DNA from: Chitinophaga rupis
GTDB lineage: Bacteria > Bacteroidota > Bacteroidia > Chitinophagales > Chitinophagaceae
DNA length: 64,000 nt
Direction: 5' to 3'
NCBI RefSeq assembly: GCF_900109685.1
Contig: NZ_FOBB01000003.1
Coordinates: 248,001 to 312,000 of the forward strand
The notes under the pieces were generated by a model. That model was not told where the DNA came from. It made no database searches and saw only the letters and a program-made list of their open reading frames with translations. The first letter of the stretch is position 1; the number at the start of each line of letters is the position of its first letter. The position numbers and the translations under genes were made by a program. Below are positions 18,332-27,815 of this stretch, one piece after another.

Positions 18332-19741
18332 TTAATAATTCCCGTGGCCGCTATTACCTTTTTCCGGCACCAGCTTGTACACCTTACCGGTATTGCCGGA
18401 AGGACCTGCCATGGAGGATACGGTGATGTACACTTCTCCATCCCAATCCTGTCCAAAACCTTTCAGGTAATAACCAATATCATTGGGCCTGTCTTTTAAG
18501 GTAAGCTCTTCAAAAGACCATAAGCCGGTACCGCCGGGTTTAGAGGTATATAGCTCCGCATTCGGCGTAGTAAACGATTGTGAGTAGATACCGAAAATGT
18601 ATTTACCCTGCAGGCCGGGAATGGCATGCCCGCGGTACACATTACCGCCAATGATGGTGGTGGCCTTACCACCTTTGGGGTTAGCGGCATTGTTCATTTC
18701 AATTACCGGGTCTACCAGCGGGTTGTTGAAAGTGTCCTGCACGGGGCAGCCGGGCAGCTCTACCTTATCATTAGCTGCATCAAAACAATGGGTACCTTCT
18801 TTAACATTCCAGCCGTAGTTGCCGCCTTTTTTTACTACATCAATTTCTTCGTATAACGACTGGCCGGCATCGCCTGCATATAACCAGTGGGAACCACCCA
18901 TATCAAAAGAAAAGCGGTATGGGTTGCGAAAACCATAGGCATAAATTTCATCCCTGCCGGGTTTGCCTACAAAGGGATTATCCGCAGGTATACCATAAGG
19001 ACTGCCACTGTTCACATCAATACGCAGTATGTTGCCAAACAGGTTGGCTTCTACATCCTGCCCGTTACCACCGGCATTGGTGGCATACCAGTCGTTCACA
19101 TGGCCGGGGGCTACGTCATCGGCTGCGCCGCCATCGCCAATAGCAATGTACAGGTAACCATCCGGGCCAAATTCCAGGGTACCGCCGTTGTGGTTCAGCT
19201 GCGGATCATCTATATCAAACAGCACTTTTTCAGAGCTCATATCTGCCATGTTAGGATTGGAGGCTGATACTTTAAATTCTGCAATACGGCTCAGGTTATT
19301 CCAGGGTGTGCCGCTAACCGGACCGCCAGCGGGGGGCGGCAGGTTGTAATACACATAAAAGCGCCCGTTATGCTTATAATCGGGGTGAAACGCCAGGCCC
19401 AGCAGGCCGCGTTCATCATAAGCGGCTTGTAAAGGCACCAGCTTACTGCTCAGATCAATAAAAGGAGTAGCCAGCTTATTGCCGCTTGCATCCACAATCC
19501 ATACTTTACCTACCTGGTCAATAATAAACAAGCGCTTGCTGTAATCCGGCGCTGTTACCACGCCTAAGGGAGATACCAGGTTGTCTGCGATCAGCTGCAC
19601 ATCTACGGCCTTCGGGGGCTTGTCGTCATCATGTTTTTTACAGCTCTGCAATAAGCATACGGTACTTAGCAGGGCTAACACGAAAGGGGCCGCCGTACTG
19701 CGTTGCAGCAGGCGAAAGAGGTACGTGCAATTGCTTTTCAT
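18332..19741 (-). CDS. PQQ-dependent sugar dehydrogenase lipoprotein (glucose/sorbosone dehydrogenase family)
   Basis: This protein of about 469 residues has a signal ending in the lipobox LLQSC, then KKHDDDKPP. The six-bladed propeller of soluble PQQ glucose/sorbosone dehydrogenases follows: ERGLLGLAFHPDYKHNGRFYVYY, NHNGGTLEFGPDGYLYIAIGDGG, GRDEIYAYGFRNPYRFSFD and GGNYGWNVKEGTHCF. Members oxidise aldoses in the periplasm with PQQ, though many homologues have untested activity. The frame is open to 19993, but only the ATG at 19741 gives a lipoprotein signal. No PQQ-synthesis gene is nearby, so the cofactor must be made elsewhere or scavenged. Confidence 0.92.
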   Translation of the reverse strand: MKSNCTYLFRLLQRSTAAPFVLALLSTVCLLQSCKKHDDDKPPKAVDVQLIADNLVSPLGVVTAPDYSKRLFIIDQVGKVWIVDASGNKLATPFIDLSSKLVPLQAAYDERGLLGLAFHPDYKHNGRFYVYYNLPPPAGGPVSGTPWNNLSRIAEFKVSASNPNMADMSSEKVLFDIDDPQLNHNGGTLEFGPDGYLYIAIGDGGAADDVAPGHVNDWYATNAGGNGQDVEANLFGNILRIDVNSGSPYGIPADNPFVGKPGRDEIYAYGFRNPYRFSFDMGGSHWLYAGDAGQSLYEEIDVVKKGGNYGWNVKEGTHCFDAANDKVELPGCPVQDTFNNPLVDPVIEMNNAANPKGGKATTIIGGNVYRGHAIPGLQGKYIFGIYSQSFTTPNAELYTSKPGGTGLWSFEELTLKDRPNDIGYYLKGFGQDWDGEVYITVSSMAGPSGNTGKVYKLVPEKGNSGHGNY

Positions 19742-20104
19742 AACAATCAATTGTTTAGATGGTGAAGAATCGACAGGGTAATGTTCGTTCGTTCTCTTTA
19801 AGATGTGGAATGCTGCATGGTTCTTTGATATGGTGATTACTGCTACTAACAAAGACGAAGATGCGGCGATAGCTTTATGTTTACGCGCGAGTGATGGGAA
19901 AGGTTGCGTTGTTATGAAAATATTCTTATGGTTGAGATTGGCTGATGGCTGTTGCCTTCCAGGCAGCAGCCCTATAGCAGTGGTAAGATCCACCCTGTTA
20001 TTGACGCAATTGCCGCCCTTGAGGCTGGGGTAATGGCAGTAAATTTGTGAGGTAGTATAAGCACACTATCAACACACTATTATTCACCAATAAATACTTT
20101 TGTT
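19742..20104. other. Gene-free divergent intergenic region
   Basis: These 363 bases lie between the divergent sugar dehydrogenase and VOC genes. No credible gene is seen; short open frames here lack coding character. TACTTTTG at 20095-20102 matches a -7 box, but it is only 2 bases from the VOC start and has no matching -33 box. Confidence 0.5.
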
Positions 20105-20488
20105 ATGGTTGGTCAAAAAAATTCCTTTAGCAGCTTTTCTGTAAATAACGTACAGGAAGCGCAAACGTTCTATGAAAAAACGCTGGGCATCAAAACTTCT
20201 ATTAAACAACCGGAAGGGGTATTAACGCTGGACATGAACGGCAGTGGCAATGTAATGCTTTACCCTAAGCCAAATCATACACCGGCTACTTTTACGGTAT
20301 TAAATTTCCAGGTAGATAACCTGGAGAAAACGGTAGATGAGCTGCATGATAAAGGTGTGGAATTTGAGCACTATACCGGCGATATTGAAACAAATGATAA
20401 AGGCATACGGGATAACGGCACGCACAAGATAGCCTGGTTCAAAGACCCGGCGGGGAATATTCTCTCTGTGATTGAAAATAATGAATAA
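20105..20488 (+). CDS. VOC-family (glyoxalase/bleomycin-resistance-like) protein
   Basis: This 127-residue cytoplasmic protein has the paired beta-alpha-beta-beta-beta units of the vicinal-oxygen-chelate fold. The first half has NSFSSFSVNNVQEAQTFYEKTLGIK, and the second has FTVLNFQVDNLEKTVDELHDKGVEFEHY, closing with the common IAWFKDPAGNILSVIEN. The last motif carries the usual metal-site region of the family, but the substrate cannot be deduced. It is a single-gene unit with a strong terminator behind it. Confidence 0.9.
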   Translation: MVGQKNSFSSFSVNNVQEAQTFYEKTLGIKTSIKQPEGVLTLDMNGSGNVMLYPKPNHTPATFTVLNFQVDNLEKTVDELHDKGVEFEHYTGDIETNDKGIRDNGTHKIAWFKDPAGNILSVIENNE

Positions 20489-20545
20489 TTAATAATACCG
20501 GAGAATGTTGGTTCAGGTGAATGCAGCTTCCCTGAAGTTATAAGT

Positions 20546-20589
20546 AAATAAAAAGGAATGGCGCTACAAACAGCCATTCCTTTTTATTT
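20546..20589. terminator. Bidirectional terminator, 17-bp perfect stem
   Basis: The arms 20546-20562 and 20573-20589 (AAATAAAAAGGAATGGC and its complement) flank a 10-base loop between the convergent VOC and ABC permease genes. AT-rich ATTAATAATT-like tracts lie on both sides. Confidence 0.88.
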
Positions 20590-20653
20590 TGCAATTATTC
20601 GTACTACGATATAACTGTCCCACAATTATTAATTCTTAATTATTCATTATTAA

Positions 20654-23026
20654 TTACTCTGCGCGCAAGCTCTTCACCGGATTCGCCAGCGCTGCTTTTA
20701 TAGCCTGGAAACTTACAGTGCCCAGGGCAATTAGCAATGCCCCTACCCCGGCTGTAACAAACACCCACCAGCGGATGGTTACGCGGTAGGCAAAATTTAC
20801 CAGCCATTGATCCACGGCCCACCAGGCCACGGGCATCGCAATAATAATAGCAATGATAATAAGGGTTAAAAAATCCCTGGATAGCATGGCAGCAATGTTC
20901 AGCACACTGGCGCCTAACGCCTTGCGGATGCCTATTTCCTTCACCTTTACATGTGCTGCATAGGTAGCCAGGCCAAACAATCCCAAACAGGAAATTAAAA
21001 TAGCAATAATGGTAAAATAGTCAAACAGTGCGCCGGTTTGCCGGTCGGACCGGTAGAGGTTATCAAAGGTTTCATCCATGAACCTGTATTCCAGCGGAAA
21101 ATCAGTATTATACTGTGGCCATAATTTCTCCACCGCTTTAATGGCTGCTGCGGATTGCCCTGCGGTTGTTCTTACAAACAGCTGGTTGCTTACCGGCCGG
21201 TAATAAAAAATAAAGGGCTGGATCTTTTCTTTCAGGGATGCAAAATGAAAATCCTTTACCACTCCTATAATAGTGCCGGTGTTCCCGTAAAACGTAAGGC
21301 TTTTGCCCAGCGGGTCTTTAATGCCCGCCTCTTTTACCGCGGTTTCATTCAAAATAAAATGCGCGGAATCTGCTTTGCTGCCGGTAAAATTGGCGCCGCT
21401 TGCCAGCTGTAGCTTAAAGAAATCCAGGAAATCCTTATCTATACCCAATGGATGTACGAAGAAGCTCAGGTTAGGATCTTTGCCTTCCCACCTTATGTCT
21501 ACAGTAGCATTAGGCACACTCACAATATTACCGCTGGCTGTAGTAACGCCCTGTATGGCAGGCTGGCTGCGTAAGGTAGCGGCTACCGCATCCAGGTGAT
21601 CCTTCATGTTACGCATGTTAAAGGAAAACACGTATGACTTATCATAGCCTAACTTTTTCTCCCTTATAAAGCTCAGCTGCCGGTGAATGATCACCGTACC
21701 AATAATTAACCCGATAGAACATACGAACTGGCATACCACCAGCACCTTGCGGAAAGCTATGTTGCCAATGCCCCAGGACAGCTTGCCTTTTAATGCATTT
21801 AAGGGTTCAAAGGATGATAGCAGCAGCGCCGGGTAAATGCCGGATGCCAGCATAGCAGCCAGCACGGTAAAACCTATCACCTTCCACAAACCCGCATCCA
21901 ATACGTTTATGTGCATTTGCTTACCTGCAATATTGTTGTACAAAGGCATCAGGGCCGTCATTAATACAAAAGCCAGGCAAAGGGTAATGATAAAGAACAA
22001 AAAGGTTTCTATTACAAACTGTGTAATCAGCTGCTGCCGGCCCGCGCCAATGATCTTGCGCAGGCTTACTTCTTTGGCGCGCAGCATAGCGCGTGCAGTG
22101 GAAAGGTTAATGTAGTTAATAACCGCTATGCCCAGGATAAGCATGGCTACAATGGTAAAAATGTTCACCAGCTGTTTACCCTCCCCGCTGCCATCCGGCG
22201 CATGCAGGTGTATATCTGTAAGGGGCTGTAAGCGGTATTCACCTATCTCAATGGGTTTGAAGCCGGGTTGATGTTTAACATTGATCTTTGTAAGTTGGTC
22301 TGCCACTGCTGTTATGGATACCCCGGGCTGCAGCTGCAAATAAGTGCCCCAGGCGTAATTACCCCAGTCTTCATCCAGCGAGGGCCAGTAGCTTCCCTGT
22401 ACCTGGTAACGTTTTTGACACAGGCTGGTAGGGAACAGCAGATCCGCCTTAAAGGAAGAATTTTCAGGAAAATCGGCCATGATACCGCTTACAGTAAAAC
22501 TCTCCTTATTATTAGCCACCAGTATTTTTCCCATAGGATCTGCTGCTCCGAAGAAACGTTGTGCAGCAGTCTGGGTAATGATCACCGACTGTGGGCCGGA
22601 AAAAGGTTGTTCGCGGCTGCCTTTTAACAGCTTATAATCAAACACCTTAAAAAATGATGAGTCCACGAACAAACCCTGGTTACCGCTAAGCACTTTACTG
22701 CCATAGCTGAAAGAGGCATAATCCCCATTGCCCATAATGCGTACGGCGTTTTTTACGCCGGGTACTTCTTTTAATGCATGAAAGGCAATGGTAGCCTGTG
22801 TTACATCATACACGCCCTTGCTTAAGCCGGTGCCCAGCGCCGTATTTACCCGGTAAATGTTGGCAGCATCCCTATTGAACCGGTCAAAGCTACGTTCATC
22901 ATTTACCCATAACAATATCAGTAATCCCACGGCCAGGCCTACGGTAAGGCCAATAATATTCAGCGCGCTGTAGAACTTATTATTCATTAAGTTGCGCCAG
23001 GCAGTTTTGAAGTAGTTTTTGAACAT
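20654..23026 (-). CDS. ABC transporter permease, MacB/FtsX type
   Basis: This 790-residue inner-membrane permease has two halves. Each has a periplasmic MacB_PCD-like domain and FtsX-type transmembrane helices. It opens with MFKNYFKTAWRNLMNNKFYSALNIIGLTVGLAVGLLILLW, a hallmark of the large Bacteroidota paralogue group. After the first FtsX set comes KEVSLRKIIGAGRQQLITQF, and the C-terminal copy has VKEIGIRKALGASVLNIAAML. Such permeases usually work with a LolD/MacB-type ATPase in lipoprotein or peptide export or in mechanotransmission. No ATPase gene is adjacent, so the partner must lie elsewhere. Confidence 0.95.
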   Translation of the reverse strand: MFKNYFKTAWRNLMNNKFYSALNIIGLTVGLAVGLLILLWVNDERSFDRFNRDAANIYRVNTALGTGLSKGVYDVTQATIAFHALKEVPGVKNAVRIMGNGDYASFSYGSKVLSGNQGLFVDSSFFKVFDYKLLKGSREQPFSGPQSVIITQTAAQRFFGAADPMGKILVANNKESFTVSGIMADFPENSSFKADLLFPTSLCQKRYQVQGSYWPSLDEDWGNYAWGTYLQLQPGVSITAVADQLTKINVKHQPGFKPIEIGEYRLQPLTDIHLHAPDGSGEGKQLVNIFTIVAMLILGIAVINYINLSTARAMLRAKEVSLRKIIGAGRQQLITQFVIETFLFFIITLCLAFVLMTALMPLYNNIAGKQMHINVLDAGLWKVIGFTVLAAMLASGIYPALLLSSFEPLNALKGKLSWGIGNIAFRKVLVVCQFVCSIGLIIGTVIIHRQLSFIREKKLGYDKSYVFSFNMRNMKDHLDAVAATLRSQPAIQGVTTASGNIVSVPNATVDIRWEGKDPNLSFFVHPLGIDKDFLDFFKLQLASGANFTGSKADSAHFILNETAVKEAGIKDPLGKSLTFYGNTGTIIGVVKDFHFASLKEKIQPFIFYYRPVSNQLFVRTTAGQSAAAIKAVEKLWPQYNTDFPLEYRFMDETFDNLYRSDRQTGALFDYFTIIAILISCLGLFGLATYAAHVKVKEIGIRKALGASVLNIAAMLSRDFLTLIIIAIIIAMPVAWWAVDQWLVNFAYRVTIRWWVFVTAGVGALLIALGTVSFQAIKAALANPVKSLRAE

Positions 23027-23260
23027 AAGCGGTATTATAAGGGGATGGATAACTGTTTACTGCCACCAAGAGGGATGCCGCCTTTTTACCTGTTTCAGAT
23101 TCAATGTGTTAGATAGCAAAATAGGTAGCAAAATGTCCGGTTTTGATACAGGCATGTGCGCTGGCGAACAATTTGGCCCCGGAAAATTACAGCTTCCCCC
23201 CTTTTGCCCTGGCAGCTTTTTGAAGGAATAACTTTCTTTGTGCTCAATAATCAATGAACC

Positions 23261-24184
23261 ATGAAACGATTTCTGACAAATCTTTCTGTGCTGCTGTTAC
23301 TGGTTACCTTCAGCTATTGCCAGAAGAACGGCAGCAATGGGCAACAGTACCGGTTTAATGGCACTATGAATGTGGATGAACGTACCCGTACCTATCTGCT
23401 AAACCTGCCGCCTCATTATTACGATAACGATAGCGCCTCCTTTGCGCTGGTACTGGGCCTGCATGGCGGCGGCGGCAGCGCTGCACAGTTTGAAAAGGAT
23501 TACCATTTTACAGATAAAGCCAATGCAGCGGGCTTTATTGCCCTGTACCCGGACGGTATACAAAGTAACGGCCCCCTGGGCCTGCGCACCTGGAATGCAG
23601 GTACCTGCTGCGATGCCGCCATGGAGCAGAATGTGGACGATGTAAAATTCATCCGTGAGCTGATCGATTATACAATAAGCCATTACCACGTTAACCCTAA
23701 AAAGGTGTATGTAACCGGTATGTCTAACGGCGCTATGATGAGCTACCGGCTGGCCTGCGAGCTGTCTGATAAAATTGCGGCTATTGCACCTGTAAGCGGC
23801 ACCCTGGTTACCACTAAACCCTGCACACCGGTACGAGCAGTGCCCATCCTGCACATTCATTCCATACTGGATCAGAAAGTACCTTATGCAGGTGGTATAG
23901 GACTGGCTGGTTATTACTATCCCCCGGTTGATTCCGGGCTGGATTTATGGGCGGGTAAGAACGCCTGCAGCACTAAACAGGTAATAACGGATGATAACCG
24001 CTACAAGCTCACCCAATGGACCTCCTGCACCAATAACGTAATGATGCAGCTGTACCTTACAAAAGACGGCGGCCATGCCTGGCCGGGCTCACAAAAGGTA
24101 AGGGCTAAAGCAGATACGCCTTCTACGGTGGTCAATGCGAATGATCTGATCTGGGATTTCTTTCAAAGATATACGTTGCCGTGA
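23261..24184 (+). CDS. PHB-depolymerase-like alpha/beta-hydrolase esterase (CE1/LpqC type)
   Basis: This is a 307-residue exported esterase. The N-terminal signal ends near TFSYC, a weak lipobox with Cys at 20. The alpha/beta-hydrolase core follows, with an oxyanion region LGLHGGGGS (65-73), the nucleophile elbow GMSNGAMMS (Ser155) and a late histidine in GGHAWPGS. The WNAGTCCD segment is typical of polyhydroxybutyrate-depolymerase/feruloyl-esterase-like CE1 proteins. Likely substrates are ester-linked decorations on plant polysaccharides, but this is inferred from the family. It stands alone, with a hairpin terminator behind it. Confidence 0.92.
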   Translation: MKRFLTNLSVLLLLVTFSYCQKNGSNGQQYRFNGTMNVDERTRTYLLNLPPHYYDNDSASFALVLGLHGGGGSAAQFEKDYHFTDKANAAGFIALYPDGIQSNGPLGLRTWNAGTCCDAAMEQNVDDVKFIRELIDYTISHYHVNPKKVYVTGMSNGAMMSYRLACELSDKIAAIAPVSGTLVTTKPCTPVRAVPILHIHSILDQKVPYAGGIGLAGYYYPPVDSGLDLWAGKNACSTKQVITDDNRYKLTQWTSCTNNVMMQLYLTKDGGHAWPGSQKVRAKADTPSTVVNANDLIWDFFQRYTLP

Positions 24185-24187
24185 TAG

Positions 24188-24220
24188 ATGTGTGCCACAC
24201 CTTTGAGATGTGGCACACAT
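24188..24220. terminator. Bidirectional terminator hairpin (GTGTGCCAC family)
   Basis: The arms 24188-24201 and 24207-24220 pair except for one C-A mismatch, around the loop TTTGA. It sits between the convergent esterase and phosphatase genes and is a near-copy of the hairpin at 2951-2979. Confidence 0.8.
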
Positions 24221-24223
24221 ACC

Positions 24224-25801
24224 TTATTTTACATTCACCTCAAATACATCTTTCACGCAATTATATGCATCCTCTACCTCGTACACTGTTTTTCCGGCTT
24301 TGGGCGTTACCTGTAAGCTGCGGCTGGTAGCGTTCTTCTGGCCTTTCCATTTATACGTTCCTATAAAGGAAGCGGTGAGCGTTAGCTTCTCTCCTTTTTT
24401 TGCATGAATAACCTGGTGCTTGTTCACATCTTTCATCATCACAAAATGGTCCCTGATCTGCCCATCGGCACAGATCCATTTTAATTCCAAACGATTACTG
24501 TCTATCTCTAACATAGAGGCGCCGCCTATTTCGTAGTTGGAGTAATACATGGCATTGTGCGGATAGGTCGTTTGCTTATCGCCGGAGGCGCCTGCGGAAC
24601 CTGTTACCACGTACACGGTGCCGGTATTGTTGCCGTCTTTAATGTAAGGACAGGCATCTTCAGAACCATCGTATAAAGCAGTGGAATGGTCCAGCACATG
24701 TTTGCTGGAATCAAAAGTAGCTTCCATACCATAGTGGCCTTTCATTAAGCGGGAACGCTCATACAGGTGGCTATGCCCGCAAAGGATCAGGTCTACGCCA
24801 TAGCGTTCCAGTATGCGGATGAAGTTCTGGCGGATCTGCACCAGCTCCCCTTCTTTATCTGAGTTGTGGGAGCCCATGGTGTAGGGCGGGTGGTGCCAGT
24901 AAGCAATTACCCAACCGCGTTTAGTGTTCTTAAATGCTTCTAGGTCTTTCTTGATCCACTGTACCTGTGCGCCGGTAGTGTCGTATAGGCGGGTGGCGTT
25001 ATCTTCTTTGCCATAAGAATCCAGTGACAGGAAATGGATGTTGCCAATATCGAATGAATAGAATGCCTGTGTGTGGGAAGGTACGCCGCCCGCTTCGCCT
25101 TCTGTGGGCATGGAAAAGTTGTGGTAATACGCAATATCGTGCGTGGTTTGCGCAGTGGCTTTAAACTGGTACAGATCGTTGTAATCATGGTTGCCTGGTG
25201 ACGGGAACACGGCATATTTCTTCAGCAGGTCATCTTTATAAATGTTAAAGAACTTTTCCTGGAACTCCGGGTCCTGGCCGTAAGTGTAGGCGTTATCGCC
25301 CAGCAGTATCCAGGCATCCATGGGCTTATCAGCAATGTATTTTTCTACCTGGTCGCGTACATCGCGCTGGCGGGTTGAATTGTTGCCGCAATCGCCAAAC
25401 ACGCCTATACGGTAAGCACCTTCTGTGCCGGGTACGGGCAGGGTTACAAAATGATTGCTGCTATCGCCCTGTATCATAGCGCCCTGGCCGCCGCCAATGG
25501 CATAATAATACCTGGTGCGGGGACTAAGCCCTGTTAATTTCACCTGGTGCTCAAAGGTAAGCGTGGGTTCCTGCGCTGTGCTGTCCAGCTGATTGGCTGC
25601 CCTGCCGTATTTTACCACGCTGCGCGTCATGGTGGTAGTACGCCAGCGTATAATAATACTATTACTGGTAGCTACCTGTAAATAAGGGCCTCTTAATAAT
25701 ACCGGCACTACAGTTGGGTTGCGCTGCTCCTGTGCATTTGCGGGTGTAAAACCTGCCATAATAATACACATGCAGGCGAGTAAAAAAAGTGTTTGCTTCA
25801 T
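24224..25801 (-). CDS. Purple acid phosphatase-like metallophosphoesterase
   Basis: This 525-residue exported phosphoesterase has a signal peptide to about residue 23. An N-terminal fibronectin-like domain (about 30-125; LRGPYLQVATSNSIIIRWRT) is followed by a calcineurin-fold catalytic domain. The metal ligands are visible in order: GDCGNNS, LLGDNAYTYG, PGNHDYND, YWHHPPY and CGHSHLYERS. This is the set found in purple acid phosphatases. A C-terminal beta domain follows. It starts 24 bases after a di-haem peroxidase gene on the same strand, so the two form an operon. The substrate is not known; periplasmic phosphate-ester release is likely. Confidence 0.94.
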   Translation of the reverse strand: MKQTLFLLACMCIIMAGFTPANAQEQRNPTVVPVLLRGPYLQVATSNSIIIRWRTTTMTRSVVKYGRAANQLDSTAQEPTLTFEHQVKLTGLSPRTRYYYAIGGGQGAMIQGDSSNHFVTLPVPGTEGAYRIGVFGDCGNNSTRQRDVRDQVEKYIADKPMDAWILLGDNAYTYGQDPEFQEKFFNIYKDDLLKKYAVFPSPGNHDYNDLYQFKATAQTTHDIAYYHNFSMPTEGEAGGVPSHTQAFYSFDIGNIHFLSLDSYGKEDNATRLYDTTGAQVQWIKKDLEAFKNTKRGWVIAYWHHPPYTMGSHNSDKEGELVQIRQNFIRILERYGVDLILCGHSHLYERSRLMKGHYGMEATFDSSKHVLDHSTALYDGSEDACPYIKDGNNTGTVYVVTGSAGASGDKQTTYPHNAMYYSNYEIGGASMLEIDSNRLELKWICADGQIRDHFVMMKDVNKHQVIHAKKGEKLTLTASFIGTYKWKGQKNATSRSLQVTPKAGKTVYEVEDAYNCVKDVFEVNVK

Positions 25802-25825
25802 TGGTTATATGCTAATGTTGATGGT

Positions 25826-27703
25826 TTAATTGGTTATAGGATCTTCCAGCGCATGCAGGAAGCTTACAATATCATTCACCTCTGTACTGCTTAGCTGTAA
25901 AGGCGCGGCAGCCAGTGTTTGCTGCGGCACCTGTAAGCCTAATCCCCGGCCGCCGCCTTTGTTGTAAAACTCCACTACACCTTGCAGGGTGCTGAAAGCG
26001 CCGTTGTGCATGTATGGCCCGGTGGCCGATACATTGCGCACAGTGGGTGTTTTAAATGCCTGCTGGTAATATTCAATGGGAAAAATATTAAAGCGCCCCT
26101 GGTCAGTATCTGCTTCCGGTTTATTAAGATTATCTGTGCGGGTAGTACCTAATACTTCCAGCTCCGTAAAGTTGTACAGCGGTGGCACCAGCCCGTTAAA
26201 TACTGGTGCAAAGTGGCAGGTGCCGCATTGGGCCTTGCCCATGAATAAGTTAAACCCGCGTTGCTGGGCGCCGTTCATAGCAGCGGTATCACCCGCCAGG
26301 TACTGGTCAAAAGGCGCGTTAAACGGGCTTAGCGTGCGCACGTAAGCAGCTATAGCAGTAGCTATTCCTGGTGTGGTGATAGCGCTGTCGTTAAACGCCT
26401 GCTTAAAGAGCTGCCGGTATATTTTGCTTGCCTGCAGCTGCTGCAGGGTCTGAGCTGCATTGCCATTCATTTCCTGCGGGTTGCTTACTACTGCGCTTAC
26501 CTGTTCCTCCAGGCTTTTAGCCCGCCCGTCCCAGAACTGCGCGTACTGGTAAGCGGCGTATAATAAAGAAGGGGCATTCCTGCCTACATGTGAATGACCG
26601 TCAAAGGCTACGCTGGCGGACAATGCATCTGTAAAATGCAGCTCCGGGCGGTGGCAGGTGGCACAGCTTATTTTATTGTTGCCGGAAAGCGCCCTTTCTG
26701 TGAACAGTGTTTTGCCCAGGGTAATTAAGGCTGTGTTCAGGGTGTTGCTATCTGCAGTAAATGCATTTTTGTTAATGGCATCTTTGCTGAACAAATGTTC
26801 GGCGTCATAATTAAGCACGCCACCTGTAGTATTATGCTGCAGATGCAGCTCATTGATCAGTAAGCCCAGGTTACGCTGTAACGGTAAGGCATATACTGTT
26901 AAGAACTGTAAACGGTTAAACGTGTCAAAGTTTTGATCGGCCTGCAACAGCTGCAGGCAGCCGGCCAGATAATATCCAACACTATCTGCATGCGGTGCAT
27001 GCGTTTGTAAAAAGGGAGTGAGAATATGCTGAAGTCCCTGCATGGCAGCATATGATTCAGTAATGCCGGTTTTTAATAGCGGGGCATCATAACCGGTAAT
27101 GCCAAGGGTGTACACGCGGATTAGCTGCAGGCGCACACTTTCCAGCAGCTGGTTATCAGTGGCGGCAAAACCATATAACAAAGCAGCCATGTCCTGTGCG
27201 GAGGAATTGCTGGCGGCTGCCTGTTGCAATAATTCTTTTTGATGTGCGGCGGCGTCTTTTTCAAACAGCAGGCTTTCTATTACCTGTAAGCCTATAGGTG
27301 TCATGTATTCCATATAGGGTTCCTCTATTTCATACTTAGGCGGGCCGTTATAGATCATGGCGGCGCTGCGGAAAAAGTATTCCAGGAAAAACTCTATCCG
27401 TTTATATTGCAGGCGGCATTGAGTTAATGCCTGGCGTGCCTGTAAAATGGTTTGCGGATGCTTTTCATCTATAGCCTGCAGGGCGGTTTGCAGCTGTGCG
27501 GTGGTGGCAGCAAAATCTTGCGCGCCTGCTTTAAACCAGGCAACAGCCGGTGTTACCCCTATATTGGTATGAGTGGGATAGCCTGTGCTGAACAGCGCCG
27601 GCAGGCAGCTACCCAGCGCCATGCATAATATAATGATCTGTTTTTTGAAGCCCCTTTTTTCCGGCATAGCTGTTAGATGATTGCCAACCCCGTTTATTTT
27701 CAA
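25826..27703 (-). CDS. Di-haem cytochrome c peroxidase (MauG/CcpA family) with imelysin-like N-terminal region
   Basis: This 625-residue periplasmic protein has a basic start and hydrophobic signal (KKQIIILCMALGSCLPALFS). The helical N-terminal half (about 50-290) resembles imelysin-like domains (QCRLQYKRIEFFLEYFF, IGLQVIESLLFEKDA). The C-terminal half has two haem c sites, CATCH and CGTCH, with the MauG-family context NKISCATCHRPELHFTDALSASVAFDGHSHVGRNAPSLLYAA. The family reduces peroxide or oxidises partner substrates. It is co-transcribed with the purple acid phosphatase gene. The start could be the second Met (27667), which leaves a more compact signal. Confidence 0.92.
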   Translation of the reverse strand: MKINGVGNHLTAMPEKRGFKKQIIILCMALGSCLPALFSTGYPTHTNIGVTPAVAWFKAGAQDFAATTAQLQTALQAIDEKHPQTILQARQALTQCRLQYKRIEFFLEYFFRSAAMIYNGPPKYEIEEPYMEYMTPIGLQVIESLLFEKDAAAHQKELLQQAAASNSSAQDMAALLYGFAATDNQLLESVRLQLIRVYTLGITGYDAPLLKTGITESYAAMQGLQHILTPFLQTHAPHADSVGYYLAGCLQLLQADQNFDTFNRLQFLTVYALPLQRNLGLLINELHLQHNTTGGVLNYDAEHLFSKDAINKNAFTADSNTLNTALITLGKTLFTERALSGNNKISCATCHRPELHFTDALSASVAFDGHSHVGRNAPSLLYAAYQYAQFWDGRAKSLEEQVSAVVSNPQEMNGNAAQTLQQLQASKIYRQLFKQAFNDSAITTPGIATAIAAYVRTLSPFNAPFDQYLAGDTAAMNGAQQRGFNLFMGKAQCGTCHFAPVFNGLVPPLYNFTELEVLGTTRTDNLNKPEADTDQGRFNIFPIEYYQQAFKTPTVRNVSATGPYMHNGAFSTLQGVVEFYNKGGGRGLGLQVPQQTLAAAPLQLSSTEVNDIVSFLHALEDPITN

Positions 27704-27815
27704 TCCATTAACGAAGTAACAAAGAAAATACGTTTTATGTTATGCCAGTATTAAGTATGATGAGCGCGCAGCAGCAATAACATTCATTATAAAAATCTAT
27801 TATATTGTGAGCATT

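Noticed and set aside
19742..19993. N-terminal extension of the sugar dehydrogenase
   Set aside because: The 84 extra residues have no signal or domain character, while the ATG at 19741 gives a clean lipoprotein signal.
20095..20102. Promoter -7 box for the VOC gene
   Set aside because: TACTTTTG matches the pattern, but there is no -33 box at the right distance and it lies 2 bases from the start codon.
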